Origin: an uncultured Clostridia bacterium
GTDB taxonomy: Bacteria; Bacillota; Clostridia; Oscillospirales; Acutalibacteraceae
Direction: 5' to 3'
Assembly: GCA_947572385.1 (NCBI GenBank)
Contig: CANPBX010000024.1
Coordinates: forward strand, 1-35,718
DNA: 35,718 nucleotides
This document shows positions 1 through 9,879 of this stretch, one piece after another. Under the pieces are notes generated by a model. The model searched no databases and had not been told where the DNA came from. It was given only the letters and a program-made list of their open reading frames with translations. The translations under genes were made by a program, and so were the position numbers. Positions within the stretch are counted from its first letter, which is position 1. Each line of letters opens with the position of its first letter.

Positions 1-44
1 CCTCCTAAGTAGCTTTTGGTTATTTCCATTGTCTACTTAAGAGG
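1..44 (-). promoter_or_regulatory. Edge stem-loop containing a Shine-Dalgarno-like AGGAGG
   Basis: Bases 1-12 and 33-44 form an inverted repeat with 11 of 12 positions matching. Read on the minus strand, the distal arm ends in AGGAGG exactly at the window edge, so it could be the ribosome site of a minus-strand gene starting just outside. The other arm carries the complementary CCTCTT and could mask it. It lies about 40 bases after the DUF815 stop. It might instead be the end of an insertion sequence; the sequence beyond the window is needed to decide. Confidence 0.35.
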
Positions 45-85
45 TATCATATCAACTGGAGCCGCCGCCAATTTCTGGAAATGCG

Positions 86-1282
86 CTATTTTTCGGGCTC
101 TGCCGCGATCAGGCTGTCTACATACTGCCTTGCGGCCCGGGCGCTGCGGGAGCTGCGCTGTAGGGCGAAGCGCTCGGCTCCCGCGCAGAGCTCCTCGTCG
201 GGAAGCGGGAGGCCGTCCCGCTTTGCCAGCTCCCGGACGATGTTCAGGTAGGTCTCCTTGGTGGGGCGCTGGAAGGTGACCCGCAGGCCGAAGCGCTCGG
301 AGAGGGAGGCGGCCTCCTGCATGGCGTCCTGGCGGTGGATATCCTCGCCCTCCCGGTCGGCGGCGGTCTCCTTCACCAGGTGCCTGCGGTTGCTGGTGGC
401 GTATATTACCACATTGCGGGCCTTGGCCGAGACGGAGCCCTCAAGCATTGCCTTTAAGGCGCTGAAGTTGTCGTCGTTTTTCTGGAAGCTGAGGTCGTCT
501 ATAAAGAGTATGAACTTCAGCGGGTTCATATTCAGCTCGTCAAGTATGCCGGGGATCTCGTGAAGCTGCTCCTTGCGTATCTCCAGGACCCTAAGGCCCT
601 CCTGCCAGAGCTCGTTTACCACAGCCTTCACAGTGGAGGATTTACCGGTACCCGCGTCACCGGTGAGCAGGATATTTGCCGCGGGTCTGCCCTTTAGCAG
701 CGCATGGGTATTGTCAAGTATAAGCTGCTTCTCCCGCTGATAGTCTATCAGCTCGCTGAGCTTTATGGGGTCCGGCGTGCGCACCGGCACCACCTTGCCG
801 TGCTCCCAGTGGAACATCCTGTGGCTTGCATACACACCATAGCCGAACTTCTCAATGTCCCTTGCCCTCTGGGCGTACTCGTTTGTAAGGTTCAGCTTTT
901 TCCCCTCAAACCTGGCAAGGCTCAGGCTGCAGCCTGCCTCCTCCAGAAGCTTCGAGGAGTCCAGCCCCGCCACACAGCTCAGGGCGTCCAGGTCCAGGGC
1001 CGTGCTGTCCAGGAGCACTTTATCTGGCAGAGTCCCCGCGCCCATCAGCCTGATATACACATTGTCGCTGTCAAAGACCCTGTCCCGCACATACTCAGCA
1101 ATGCTCACATACCCGGCCCTGTACAGCCTGGATACAAACTCCGAATAGGCCGGGGCAAATCTGGCGCTGCCCAGCCGTTCCAGGCACCGTACCAGCGCCC
1201 CTATCACCGGGTCGTCCAGCATATCCCTGAAAACCGTCATGGACCGCAGCCTTAGGGCCAGCTTTGATAATTTCTTCGCCAT
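86..1282 (-). CDS. DUF815-family AAA ATPase
   Basis: A 398-residue P-loop ATPase of the DUF815 type. The Walker A motif GDAGTGKS is at about residues 208-215 and the Walker B stretch FILFIDD at about 257-263. A sensor-like ATSNRRHL follows near residue 295, and a helical lid-like end closes the protein. The N-terminal 200 residues are a mostly helical family-specific region without a signal peptide, so the protein should be cytoplasmic. The family is widespread in Firmicutes but its physiological role is not established, so only ATP binding and remodelling activity is inferred. The ATG shares its A with the ilvD stop (TGATG), which implies translational coupling at the end of the ilv run. The stop is TAG. 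Family assignment is confident; function is not known. Confidence 0.88.
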   Translation of the reverse strand: MAKKLSKLALRLRSMTVFRDMLDDPVIGALVRCLERLGSARFAPAYSEFVSRLYRAGYVSIAEYVRDRVFDSDNVYIRLMGAGTLPDKVLLDSTALDLDALSCVAGLDSSKLLEEAGCSLSLARFEGKKLNLTNEYAQRARDIEKFGYGVYASHRMFHWEHGKVVPVRTPDPIKLSELIDYQREKQLILDNTHALLKGRPAANILLTGDAGTGKSSTVKAVVNELWQEGLRVLEIRKEQLHEIPGILDELNMNPLKFILFIDDLSFQKNDDNFSALKAMLEGSVSAKARNVVIYATSNRRHLVKETAADREGEDIHRQDAMQEAASLSERFGLRVTFQRPTKETYLNIVRELAKRDGLPLPDEELCAGAERFALQRSSRSARAARQYVDSLIAAEPEK

Positions 1283-2937
1283 CAGTTAAGCACCGCGCCT
1301 TTCGCGCCGCTGGACACCAGGGCGGCATATCTCTTGAGGTAGCCCGAAAGGGGCTTTACCTTGGGCACAAACCCGCTCATGCGCCTATTGTACTCCTCGG
1401 CGTCTATCTTCAGCTCCAGCTTATTACCGGGGATATCGATCGAGATAATGTCCCCCTCCTGCACTATTCCGATAGGTCCGCCGCTTGCCGCCTCCGGGGA
1501 CACATGGCCTATACAGGCGCCCCTTGTTGCTCCTGAGAAGCGCCCGTCCGTAATAAGCGCCACGGAGCTGCCGAGCCCCATGCCCATTATAGCGGAGGTG
1601 GGGTTGAGCATTTCACGCATACCGGGACCGCCCTTGGGCCCCTCATAGCGTATCACCACCACGTCGCCTGGAGTGATCTTCCCGGCGTTTATGGCTGCCT
1701 GTGCGTCCTCCTCGCACTCAAAGACTCTGGCGGGTCCCTCATGCACTAACATCTCCGGCAGCACCGCCGAGCGCTTTACCACCGAACCCTCGGGGGCCAG
1801 GTTGCCCTTGAGGACGGCAATGCCACCGGTCTCGCTGTAGGGGTCCTCAATGGGCCGTATCACCTCGGGGTCCAGGTTGGGCGTATTGGCGATATTCTCG
1901 CCCACGGTCTTCCCGGTGACAGTCATGCAGCTGGTATTCAGCAGCCCCTTCCTGTTCAGCTCGTGCATGATGGCGTACACCCCCCCGGCCTCGTCCAGGT
2001 CCTCCACATAGGTGCGCCCGGCGGGTGCCAGATGGCAGAGGTTGGGGGTCTTTTCGCTGATGGCGTTGGCAATATCCAGGTCTATCTCAATGCCGCATTC
2101 ATGGGCAATGGCCGGCAGGTGCAGCATGGAGTTGGTGGAGCAGCCCAGGGCCATATCCACCGTCAGGGCATTTTTAAAGGCCGCCTCGGTCATGATGTCC
2201 CGGGGGCGTATATATCTTTTAACCATGTCCATCACGGCCATGCCCGCGTGCTTCGCAAGCTCTATCCTGGCGGAGTACACGGCGGGTATGGTGCCGTTGC
2301 CCCGAAGGCCCATGCCCAGCACCTCTGTCAGGCAATTCATGGAGTTAGCTGTGTACATTCCCGAGCAGGACCCGCAGCTGGGGCAGGTTTTGAGTTCATA
2401 CTCCCTGAGCTTCTCCTCGGTGATCTTGCCCGTGTTGAACTCTCCCACCGCCTCGCTTATGGACGAAAAGCTGGTCTTGCAGCCGTCCACGTGCCCGGCA
2501 AGCATGGGCCCGCCGCTGACGAACACTGTGGGCAGGTTCAGCCGCGCCGCCGCCATCAGAAGCCCCGGCACATTCTTGTCGCAGTTGGGGACCATCACCA
2601 ACGCGTCGAAGCCGTGGGCCAGGGCCATGGCCTCGGTGGAGTCGGCTATCAGGTCCCTTGTTACCAGGGAATACTTCATGCCCACATGGCCCATGGCTAT
2701 GCCGTCGCAGACAGCTATCGCCGGGAAGACTATAGGCGTGCCGCCAGCCATTGCCACCCCCAGCTTCACCGCGTCCACTATCTTGTCGATGTTCATGTGC
2801 CCGGGGACTATCTCGTTATAGGAGCTTACTATGCCCACCAGAGGCCTTGCTATCTCCTCCTCGGTGAGGCCCAGGGCGTGGTACAGGGCCCGATGGGGGG
2901 CGTTCTGTGGGGTCAGCTTTATGTTGTCGCTTACCAT
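1282..2937 (-). CDS. ilvD: Dihydroxy-acid dehydratase
   Basis: Catalyses dehydration of 2,3-dihydroxy-isovalerate and 2,3-dihydroxy-3-methylvalerate to the 2-keto acids that precede valine and isoleucine. The protein has the IlvD/Edd hallmarks: NCDKNVPG with a cluster cysteine, [17 protein letters not shown] with further cluster cysteines, and the C-terminal [11 protein letters not shown] and TDGRFSG motifs. Length (551 residues) is normal for the family. An ATG two codons upstream (2943) is only 2 bases from the AAGGAG at 2951-2946, whereas the ATG at 2937 has an 8-base spacer, so 2937 is preferred. It lies 70 bases after the lipoprotein gene, with a stem-loop in the gap, and its stop overlaps the DUF815 start. 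It is separated from ilvC only by a transglutaminase-like and a lipoprotein gene. Confidence 0.96.
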   Translation of the reverse strand: MVSDNIKLTPQNAPHRALYHALGLTEEEIARPLVGIVSSYNEIVPGHMNIDKIVDAVKLGVAMAGGTPIVFPAIAVCDGIAMGHVGMKYSLVTRDLIADSTEAMALAHGFDALVMVPNCDKNVPGLLMAAARLNLPTVFVSGGPMLAGHVDGCKTSFSSISEAVGEFNTGKITEEKLREYELKTCPSCGSCSGMYTANSMNCLTEVLGMGLRGNGTIPAVYSARIELAKHAGMAVMDMVKRYIRPRDIMTEAAFKNALTVDMALGCSTNSMLHLPAIAHECGIEIDLDIANAISEKTPNLCHLAPAGRTYVEDLDEAGGVYAIMHELNRKGLLNTSCMTVTGKTVGENIANTPNLDPEVIRPIEDPYSETGGIAVLKGNLAPEGSVVKRSAVLPEMLVHEGPARVFECEEDAQAAINAGKITPGDVVVIRYEGPKGGPGMREMLNPTSAIMGMGLGSSVALITDGRFSGATRGACIGHVSPEAASGGPIGIVQEGDIISIDIPGNKLELKIDAEEYNRRMSGFVPKVKPLSGYLKRYAALVSSGAKGAVLN

Positions 2938-2971
2938 TTGCATTTCTCCTTAAATAATATACTTAAAAGCA

Positions 2972-2997
2972 CAGGGCAGGGCAGGCGCCCTACCCTG
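2972..2997 (-). terminator. Stem-loop between lipoprotein gene and ilvD
   Basis: Arms 2972-2982 and 2987-2997 pair over 11 base pairs (one G-U) around a 4-base loop. On the minus strand the stem is followed by TGCTTTTAA. This resembles a weak intrinsic terminator or an mRNA processing stem, so it could lower or uncouple ilvD-DUF815 expression relative to the genes upstream. No second promoter is evident in the short space before the ilvD ribosome site. Confidence 0.5.
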
Positions 2998-3007
2998 AAA
3001 GGTCAGT

Positions 3008-3694
3008 CTAAATCAATGCGTCAATGTCAATTTCCTCAATTTCCGGGCCCTCCATTTCCAGATAGCCGAAAAGCTCCTCCACCGCGTCCAGGGAATCCTC
3101 CTCCAGGGGCTCGCCCAAAAGCATGGTGGCCGTGCCGGTTACAACGCCGTTGCTGCCGGTAAAGGACGCCATCACCGGGCAGCAGTAGGGGTACATGAGC
3201 AGCACATAGCAACTCTCATCGAGAACCTCCCCGGCCCAGGAGCCGGAGACGGTGAGTATGCTGGAGGCCGCCAGAGTTTCGGCCCCCTGCCGGGAGTTGA
3301 GTATCGTAGGCACGGAGCTTACCATACGCCGCTCCACAAACTCCCGCAGACCGTCCGAGAACCCGTCAAGGTCCACCTCGGCAGCGCTCATGAGCGTGGG
3401 CAGGGCATCTTCCGGGAGGGTGACGACATAGGCGCTCTCAGGCTCCGAGAGGTCCGAGCGCATAAGAGGCATTATTACCTCGCTTACGGTATCTGAGCCG
3501 CCCATGAGCTCGAAATACTCCGGGGTCTTCAGCATATCATCTATAAGCCCCGCCAGCTCCATGCTGTGCCAATAGAGAGTCCCGCTGTCCGCAGAGGTAA
3601 ACTCCACCGGGGCGGTGGTCTTATTTATGAACCGGCACCCGCCCAGCCCCAGCACCAAGCAGAGGGCCAGAACTAGAGCTAATAATTTTTTCAT
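3008..3694 (-). CDS. Uncharacterised lipoprotein
   Basis: A 228-residue protein that I do not recognise. It starts with a typical lipoprotein signal: KK, a hydrophobic core to about residue 17, then the lipobox LGGC with Cys20 as the probable lipidation site. It is therefore expected to be anchored on the outer face of the membrane. The mature part is acidic, especially the C-terminal 35 residues (many E and D), and has no motif I can name. Its ATG overlaps the end of the transglutaminase-like gene by 4 bases (ATGA), so the two are probably co-translated. The pair is inserted between ilvC and ilvD. Whether it works with the transglutaminase-like protein is inference from the overlap only. Confidence 0.8.
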   Translation of the reverse strand: MKKLLALVLALCLVLGLGGCRFINKTTAPVEFTSADSGTLYWHSMELAGLIDDMLKTPEYFELMGGSDTVSEVIMPLMRSDLSEPESAYVVTLPEDALPTLMSAAEVDLDGFSDGLREFVERRMVSSVPTILNSRQGAETLAASSILTVSGSWAGEVLDESCYVLLMYPYCCPVMASFTGSNGVVTGTATMLLGEPLEEDSLDAVEELFGYLEMEGPEIEEIDIDALI

Positions 3695-4554
3695 GGTCTT
3701 GCCTCCATAACGCTTATATCAGAGGTCCCAGGCTCCGGGGCGTTTCTGGCTTTTTCCAGTCTCTGTGTAAACAGCTTGCGCGCGCGCATAGCGTCCAGGG
3801 GTATCTCGGAGAGCTTATATTCCATGGAGGCCAGCAGATTTTTCTGTACCAGATGGCCTGCGGGGGTGAAGTACAGCAGGCGGCTGTCGGCAAGGCCGTA
3901 CCCATTGTCGCCGTCCACCATGAACCTAAAGAGATTCTTGGCAAAGTAGGCGTTCATATCGGCCTCCGGCTCGTTTCCGGCAAAGGCGGCGGGCCTGTGG
4001 GCGGCGTACCGCTCCCGAAGCTCCATAAGGGACAGGGGAACGCCCTTCTCGTCCGAAAAAACACCGTCGGTGGTGGGGTCCAGCATAATCCATTTCTCAA
4101 GCTCCCGGTCATATATCTCCGTCACCACGTGGTTATCCATGTCATAGGGCGAGTAGGGCATGATGTACACCCGCCTGGCGTATATGCCCAGGGCAAGACA
4201 ACACTCGGTGAGGAGGATAGACTTGTTCCGGCAGTTAATGCCGTGCTCGGGCCTGCCAAGGCTGTATTCCAAGAGGTCCAGGGAGTTCATGGGCACATGG
4301 TTGTCGTAATCGGATTTATGCTTTAACCGGGGCGACATCCAATGCAGCAGCCGTTCCGCCCGCTGGAGGGCAGTGCCCTCCCCGGCGGTTTGGTCGATAT
4401 GGTATTTGCTGATCAGCGTTTTGTACTCCGGGCAGTCAAAGGCATAAGAGATCTTCTCCTGTTTCCCTGAGCTAAAGTTCTGATTATTGAACAGTATGCC
4501 GCTGTAAATATCAAAAAGCTGCCGTTGTACCTCACGGTTTTCCTGTTCTGCCAA
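3691..4554 (-). CDS. Transglutaminase-like superfamily protein
   Basis: Carries the Cys-His-Asp pattern of the transglutaminase/protease-like fold: Cys108 in GINCRNKS, His142 in DNHVVTEIYD and Asp159 in MLDPTTD (numbered from the chosen start). No signal peptide or membrane segment is visible, so a cytoplasmic location is expected. The substrate cannot be told; members of this fold include proteases, amidases and cross-linking enzymes. The longer reading from a GTG at 4563 would place GGAGG (4567-4563) directly on the start codon, while the TTG at 4554 has an 8-base spacer, so the TTG is preferred. It begins 15 bases after the ilvC stop and overlaps the next lipoprotein gene by 4 bases. Length is 287 residues. 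Confidence 0.8.
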   Translation of the reverse strand: MAEQENREVQRQLFDIYSGILFNNQNFSSGKQEKISYAFDCPEYKTLISKYHIDQTAGEGTALQRAERLLHWMSPRLKHKSDYDNHVPMNSLDLLEYSLGRPEHGINCRNKSILLTECCLALGIYARRVYIMPYSPYDMDNHVVTEIYDRELEKWIMLDPTTDGVFSDEKGVPLSLMELRERYAAHRPAAFAGNEPEADMNAYFAKNLFRFMVDGDNGYGLADSRLLYFTPAGHLVQKNLLASMEYKLSEIPLDAMRARKLFTQRLEKARNAPEPGTSDISVMEARP

Positions 4555-4569
4555 GGCGAACACCTCCAG

Positions 4570-5643
<1,074 letters not shown>

Positions 5644-6129
5644 CTAGATAGATCTCAGAAAATAATAGTCGTTCCCCTCCATATAGGCCGTTTTCCGAAA
5701 GCCGTGCCGAAGATAAAATCTCTCCGCCCCAGAATTGTCTCTATGGACCCCCAGAGCTATGGGCCTTTTTCCGAACTCGCAGTATACGCTCTCTATAGCA
5801 AGCTCAAGAGCCTGCCCGCCGATACCCAAATTGCGGAACTTTCGGTCCAGCACAAAGCCCATGAGCCGGTAGAAGGGCCTCTCCCGCATCTGGGGCGGGT
5901 CCGTCTCCCAGGGTATGGCCTCGCCAAGGAGCAGCGCTCCCGCGCATTTCCCCTCATACCTTATGAGGAACGTGCGCCCTATGCAGCTGTGCTCCTTGCC
6001 GTACTGCGTCAGCTCCCAGAGCATATCTATGCCGTCCACAAACTCCTCGCTGACATCCTCTCTCTGTATGCCTCTGGCTTCCTCCAGTTTTTCCTTTGTC
6101 AGCGGCTCAAGGGTTACGGGGGAGGCCAT
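5644..6129 (-). CDS. GNAT-family N-acetyltransferase
   Basis: A 161-residue acetyl-CoA dependent transferase. The motif A region reads RNLGIGGQALELAI (R/Q-x-x-G-x-G/A pattern), followed by a C-terminal NSGAERFYLRHGF typical of GNAT proteins. The acceptor is unknown. An open frame extends further upstream, but the ATG at 6129 shares its A with the ilvN stop (TGATG) and has GGAG 7 bases before it, so this start is chosen. It sits between ilvN and ilvC and is probably co-translated with ilvN. No signal peptide is seen. Why an acetyltransferase lies inside the branched-chain amino acid genes is not evident from sequence. Confidence 0.83.
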   Translation of the reverse strand: MASPVTLEPLTKEKLEEARGIQREDVSEEFVDGIDMLWELTQYGKEHSCIGRTFLIRYEGKCAGALLLGEAIPWETDPPQMRERPFYRLMGFVLDRKFRNLGIGGQALELAIESVYCEFGKRPIALGVHRDNSGAERFYLRHGFRKTAYMEGNDYYFLRSI

Positions 6130-6638
6130 CAGTATATCTCCGCCTTCTTCTCTATGGTCATAGCCCCGCGCTCCAGAGATATCACGCCGGTCCGGCATAT
6201 CTCCAGCACGGTGTAGTCCTGCATGACCTCGATAAACGCGTCGATATTCCTGGCCGTGCCCACCATCTGGAGCACTACCGAGTCCCGGGTGTAGTCCACT
6301 ATCTTCGCCCCAAAGGCCTCTGCCGCGGCGTGTATGTCGCTGCGGAGCTCTGGCTTGTTCTGGACCTTTAGGAGCAGCAGCTCTGCCACAACACAGTCCT
6401 CCGCCTTTATCTCCGCGATGGAAACCACCACCGGCAGCTTATAGAGCTGGTCGATAAGCTGGTCCTTCTCCCGCCCGCCGCCGTCGGCGGTTATGGTTAT
6501 CCGGGAGCGGCTGTCCGACTCCGTGACGCTGACGCTCAGGCTCGTGATATTGAACCTCCTGCGCCGGAACATACTTGTCACCCGGTTCAGCACGCCGAAC
6601 TGGTTATGCACCAGTACAGCTAAAGTAAAGCTCTCCAT
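6129..6638 (-). CDS. ilvN: Acetolactate synthase small (regulatory) subunit
   Basis: The regulatory subunit that confers valine feedback control on acetolactate synthase. It opens with an ACT domain, TLAVLVHNQFGVLNRVTSMF, and continues into the C-terminal domain of the family, giving 169 residues, a normal length. A longer open frame upstream overlaps ilvB in an unrelated composition. The ATG at 6638, one base past the ilvB stop, begins exactly at the conserved ACT start and is chosen. It follows ilvB immediately and overlaps the next GNAT gene by one base, so all three should be on one message. Confidence 0.94.
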   Translation of the reverse strand: MESFTLAVLVHNQFGVLNRVTSMFRRRRFNITSLSVSVTESDSRSRITITADGGGREKDQLIDQLYKLPVVVSIAEIKAEDCVVAELLLLKVQNKPELRSDIHAAAEAFGAKIVDYTRDSVVLQMVGTARNIDAFIEVMQDYTVLEICRTGVISLERGAMTIEKKAEIY

Positions 6639-6639
6639 A

Positions 6640-8307
6640 TCAGTCACCCACCTTTGTAATGATATCGTCCATACTTCCGCCCGGGGGCAGCATGGGCAGC
6701 ACAAACTCGTCCTTGTCTATAATGCACTCGATAAGATAGGGCCCGTCGCTTTTAAAGGCGGTGCTAAGTGCTGAGTCCAGTCCGTCCAGATCCGTCACTC
6801 TGACGCCGTCCGCGCCGAAGGCTTTGGAGAGCGCCACAAAGTCCGTGGCCCTGTCCAGCACCGTGTTTGAGTAATGCTTATCAAAGAACAGCGTCTGCCA
6901 CTGGCGCACCATGCCCAGCACGCCGTTATTAAGGAGCAGTATCACCAGGGGTATGCGCTCATGCACCGCAGTCGCCAGCTCATTCAGGCACATGCCGAAG
7001 CTGCCGTCCCCGGTCACCAGCACTGTGCGCTGTCCGGTAGCCATTTGTGCGCCTATGGCAGCGCCCATGCCGAAGCCCATGGTGCCAAGTCCGCCGCTGG
7101 AGATGAACCGGCGCTTCTCCGAAAACTCGCAGGTCTGGGCCGCCCACATCTGGTGCTGGCCCACATCTGTGGCTACCGGCAGCTTCCCGCCGGTATAGCG
7201 GTTTAGAGCCAGCAGCACATTCCTCGGGGTCATGCCGTCCCTGCGGTCCATAGACCAGCGCTCGTCATTTTTCAGCTGGTCTATGGCGCTCTGCCACTTG
7301 GGGTGCTCTTTTGGCTCTAGTAGAGGAAGAAGCTTTTGCAGGGTCAGCTTCAGGTCGCCCCGAAGAGCGTGGGCCGGGGCAACGTTTTTCGAGAGCTCCG
7401 CGCCGTCGATATCTATATGCACTATCTGCGCCTTAGTGGCAAACTTCTCACGGTTGCCGGTTACCCGGTCGTTGAAGCGCACCCCTAATGCTATTATGCA
7501 GTCGGCCTGATGCATGGCCATGGAGGAGGCGTAATGCCCGTGCATACCCTGCATCCCCAGAAACCGGGGATGGCTGGTGGGTACGCCTGATATGCCCATG
7601 AAGGAGCAGCCGATGGGCGCGTCTATCCGCTCGGCCAGCTCAAGAAGCTCCTCCTGGGCATCGGAGTTTATAAGCCCGCCGCCAAAGTACACATAAGGCC
7701 TGTGGGCCGCGTTTATACACTCTGCCGCCTCTTTGATACGCACGTCCTTCGCGGGTTTTTTGAGGTCCGCCGCGGCGGGGGGAAGGGGCTCGTATTCACA
7801 CTGTGCTATCTGTATATCCTTGGGCACGTCCACCAGCACCGGCCCGGGCCGGTCGGACATGGCTAGGCGGTAGGCCTCCCTGATGGTGTCCGCCAGCTCC
7901 TCAGCGCTGCCCACCACATAGTTGTGCTTTGTAATGGGCAGGGTTATGCCGGTGATATCTATCTCCTGGAAGCTGTCCGTGCCGAGCTGATAGCTGGGCA
8001 CGTTGCCGGTGATGGCAACTAAGGGCGCCGAGTCCAGATAAGCCGTGGCTATGCCGGTAACCAGGTTAGTGGCCCCCGGACCGGAGGTAGCTATCACGAC
8101 ACCCACCTCACCTGTGGCCCTGGCGTAGCCGTCGGCGGCGTGGGCGGCCCCCTGTTCGTGGGCGCAGAGCACATGGCGAAGCTCCGACTGGTACTTATAC
8201 AGCGAGTCATACACGTTGATTATCTGTCCGCCCGGATAGCCGAAGACGGTCTTGGTGCCCTGCTCGATAATTGTCCTTACGATTATATCCGCTCCTGAGA
8301 GCCTCAT
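6640..8307 (-). CDS. ilvB: Acetolactate synthase large (catalytic) subunit
   Basis: A thiamine diphosphate enzyme condensing two pyruvates, or pyruvate with 2-ketobutyrate. Glu51 in CAHEQGAAHAADGYAR is the catalytic glutamate expected near residue 50. The ThDP/magnesium motif begins at GDGSFGMCLNEL and ends at the paired asparagines of LLLNNGVLGMVRQWQ. The central FAD-binding domain is present, and 555 residues is the usual length. The ATG overlaps the upstream GNAT stop by 4 bases (ATGA), and ilvN follows after one base. It forms a holoenzyme with IlvN, using the 2-ketobutyrate made by IlvA in the same gene run. Confidence 0.96.
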   Translation of the reverse strand: MRLSGADIIVRTIIEQGTKTVFGYPGGQIINVYDSLYKYQSELRHVLCAHEQGAAHAADGYARATGEVGVVIATSGPGATNLVTGIATAYLDSAPLVAITGNVPSYQLGTDSFQEIDITGITLPITKHNYVVGSAEELADTIREAYRLAMSDRPGPVLVDVPKDIQIAQCEYEPLPPAAADLKKPAKDVRIKEAAECINAAHRPYVYFGGGLINSDAQEELLELAERIDAPIGCSFMGISGVPTSHPRFLGMQGMHGHYASSMAMHQADCIIALGVRFNDRVTGNREKFATKAQIVHIDIDGAELSKNVAPAHALRGDLKLTLQKLLPLLEPKEHPKWQSAIDQLKNDERWSMDRRDGMTPRNVLLALNRYTGGKLPVATDVGQHQMWAAQTCEFSEKRRFISSGGLGTMGFGMGAAIGAQMATGQRTVLVTGDGSFGMCLNELATAVHERIPLVILLLNNGVLGMVRQWQTLFFDKHYSNTVLDRATDFVALSKAFGADGVRVTDLDGLDSALSTAFKSDGPYLIECIIDKDEFVLPMLPPGGSMDDIITKVGD

Positions 8308-8990
8308 TGGCAGTCGCCTCCCTTTTTATAACCCTTATAGTCCTCTTTAAGAATGGAGTAGAAGGCCGCGTCCCCTATGCCGGAGTTGTCCCACTCGTAG
8401 CCCCTGAAGGTGCCCTCATAGGTCATGCCGCACTTCTTCATCACGTCCCCAGAGTGCGGGTTTTTCACATTGTGCCTGGACTCGATACGCAGATACCCCT
8501 CGCTGAAAAGGTAGCGGATGACCGCAGCCAAGGCCTCGCTCATAATGCCCTGGCGCCACCAGGCCCGGCCCAGGCAGTAGCCGATATGGGCCCTTTTGGC
8601 ACGGCTGTCCTGCTGTACGACGCTGATGCTGCCGATGGGCTCGCCGTATTCTTTAAGCTCAATGGCCCAGTTATAGTAGTCCCCTTCGTCATAATGGGAG
8701 TCCCAGTCTGTCAGAATGTCCTCGCTCATGTCTACATCCAGATGGGTAGGCCAGGTGAGGAATTTCGTGACCTCTGGGTCGCTGGCCCAGTTCTTATACA
8801 TGGCCTCGGCGTCCTCGATGTGGAACCTTCTGAGTATCAGCCGCTCAGTCTCGATGGTCATTGTGCCGCTGTTTTTCAGGGTGGTGGGGTCTGCCGGTAC
8901 CACCGCGCGGTTTTTGGTCAGATGGTACAGTACGGTGCCGGTAACGGCCCCGGCGGTTATGGCTATAAGCCTTCTTGCCAATTTATTCAT
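8304..8990 (-). CDS. GNAT acetyltransferase (RimJ/RimL type) with N-terminal hydrophobic segment
   Basis: A 228-residue protein. From residue 44 (MTIETERLILRRF) it follows the RimJ/RimL-type acetyltransferase pattern, including IGYCLGRAWWRQGIMSEAL (acetyl-CoA loop) and NPHSGDVMKKCGM. Ahead of it is an extra 43-residue region with a likely membrane segment at about residues 8-24 (LIAITAGAVTGTVLYHL) after positive residues. The upstream ATG at 8990 has AGGAGG with an 8-base spacer, while the internal ATG has no ribosome site, so the anchored form is supported. It overlaps ilvB by 4 bases and starts 12 bases after the CPBP protease gene. The substrate is unknown; protein N-termini or small molecules are both possible. 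Confidence 0.82.
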   Translation of the reverse strand: MNKLARRLIAITAGAVTGTVLYHLTKNRAVVPADPTTLKNSGTMTIETERLILRRFHIEDAEAMYKNWASDPEVTKFLTWPTHLDVDMSEDILTDWDSHYDEGDYYNWAIELKEYGEPIGSISVVQQDSRAKRAHIGYCLGRAWWRQGIMSEALAAVIRYLFSEGYLRIESRHNVKNPHSGDVMKKCGMTYEGTFRGYEWDNSGIGDAAFYSILKEDYKGYKKGGDCQ

Positions 8991-9002
8991 AGACTTTTCC
9001 TC

Positions 9003-9863
9003 CTAGATATTATTCTGTGTCAGGCTTGGATCCCTGTTTTTACGGTGGTATAGGGCCAGCACTATAAGGAACGAGACAAGCTGGGCCGCAAAGACGCGGA
9101 TGATCTGCAGCTCGTCCGCGCCGCTTTGGGAGACTACGTGCAGCATATTTGTGGCAACGGTATTGTTGAGCAGGTGGTCCCCAAGCCCCACCCACAGGCT
9201 GCCGGTCATGCGGTAGAGAAGCCCCCATTTTACGCCCATTATCCCGGCAAGGAGTATGTAGCCCGCGCTCATTATGACTGTCTGCGGGACTGTCATTTCG
9301 CCGTATACACAGCTCCTTAAGGGCATTACCACGTGCCATACGCCAAAGAGGGCTGCGGATATAAGGTTGGCCCTCATAAAGCCGCCGGCTTCAAGAAGCG
9401 CCCTGATGAACAGCCCCCGGAAAACGCCTTCCTCCATCCACACGTTGATGATGTTGAACAGCAGGCACAATGCCAGTGGGATCAGCCCGGTGCTCTTAGT
9501 CAGGGGCCCGGTCAGGGAGAAGCCGCTGACATACAGCTCCAAATGCGCGGGAGCCCCCCGGAGGGCAAGGACCGCCATTTCCAGCCCATAGGATGCGGCG
9601 AAGCATACGCTCCCAAATAAAAGACCCTTCAAAATACCAACTGCCGCGCCGTTCCTTTTAAAGCCCGCGCCGCCCCAGCCAAGGCCGGTGATCTTCAGTA
9701 CCCCGGCCAGCAGGACGATACCAAACACCTTGTGGAGGAAGTTTTCCCCAATAGCTGTCCTGTCGGTTTCAATGAGAAAATACTCTATTAATCTTACAAA
9801 CAGACAAAGGGCGAATACTGCGGCGCAAAGGCGGTATGGGCTGTGTTTTGCCGGCCCGTCCAT
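9003..9863 (-). CDS. CPBP family intramembrane metalloprotease (CAAX-like/Abi)
   Basis: A 286-residue polytopic membrane protein with the glutamate/histidine motifs of the CPBP (Abi) protease family: EEGVFRG with Glu144, Glu145 and Arg149, FGVWHV with His177, and GDHLLNN with His230. About six to eight hydrophobic segments span the length. Members cleave membrane substrates or serve in bacteriocin immunity and stress; the substrate here cannot be inferred. It begins 16 bases after ilvA with AAGGTGG before the ATG and ends 12 bases before the anchored GNAT gene. The two membrane-associated genes could act together, but that rests on position alone. Confidence 0.87.
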   Translation of the reverse strand: MDGPAKHSPYRLCAAVFALCLFVRLIEYFLIETDRTAIGENFLHKVFGIVLLAGVLKITGLGWGGAGFKRNGAAVGILKGLLFGSVCFAASYGLEMAVLALRGAPAHLELYVSGFSLTGPLTKSTGLIPLALCLLFNIINVWMEEGVFRGLFIRALLEAGGFMRANLISAALFGVWHVVMPLRSCVYGEMTVPQTVIMSAGYILLAGIMGVKWGLLYRMTGSLWVGLGDHLLNNTVATNMLHVVSQSGADELQIIRVFAAQLVSFLIVLALYHRKNRDPSLTQNNI

Positions 9864-9879
9864 ACAGCCACCTTTTTTA

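Noticed and set aside
1963-3162. A 399-codon open frame on the plus strand
   Set aside because: It lies opposite ilvD, which has all its family motifs; long antisense frames are expected from the GC-rich third positions, and no ribosome site or family is seen.
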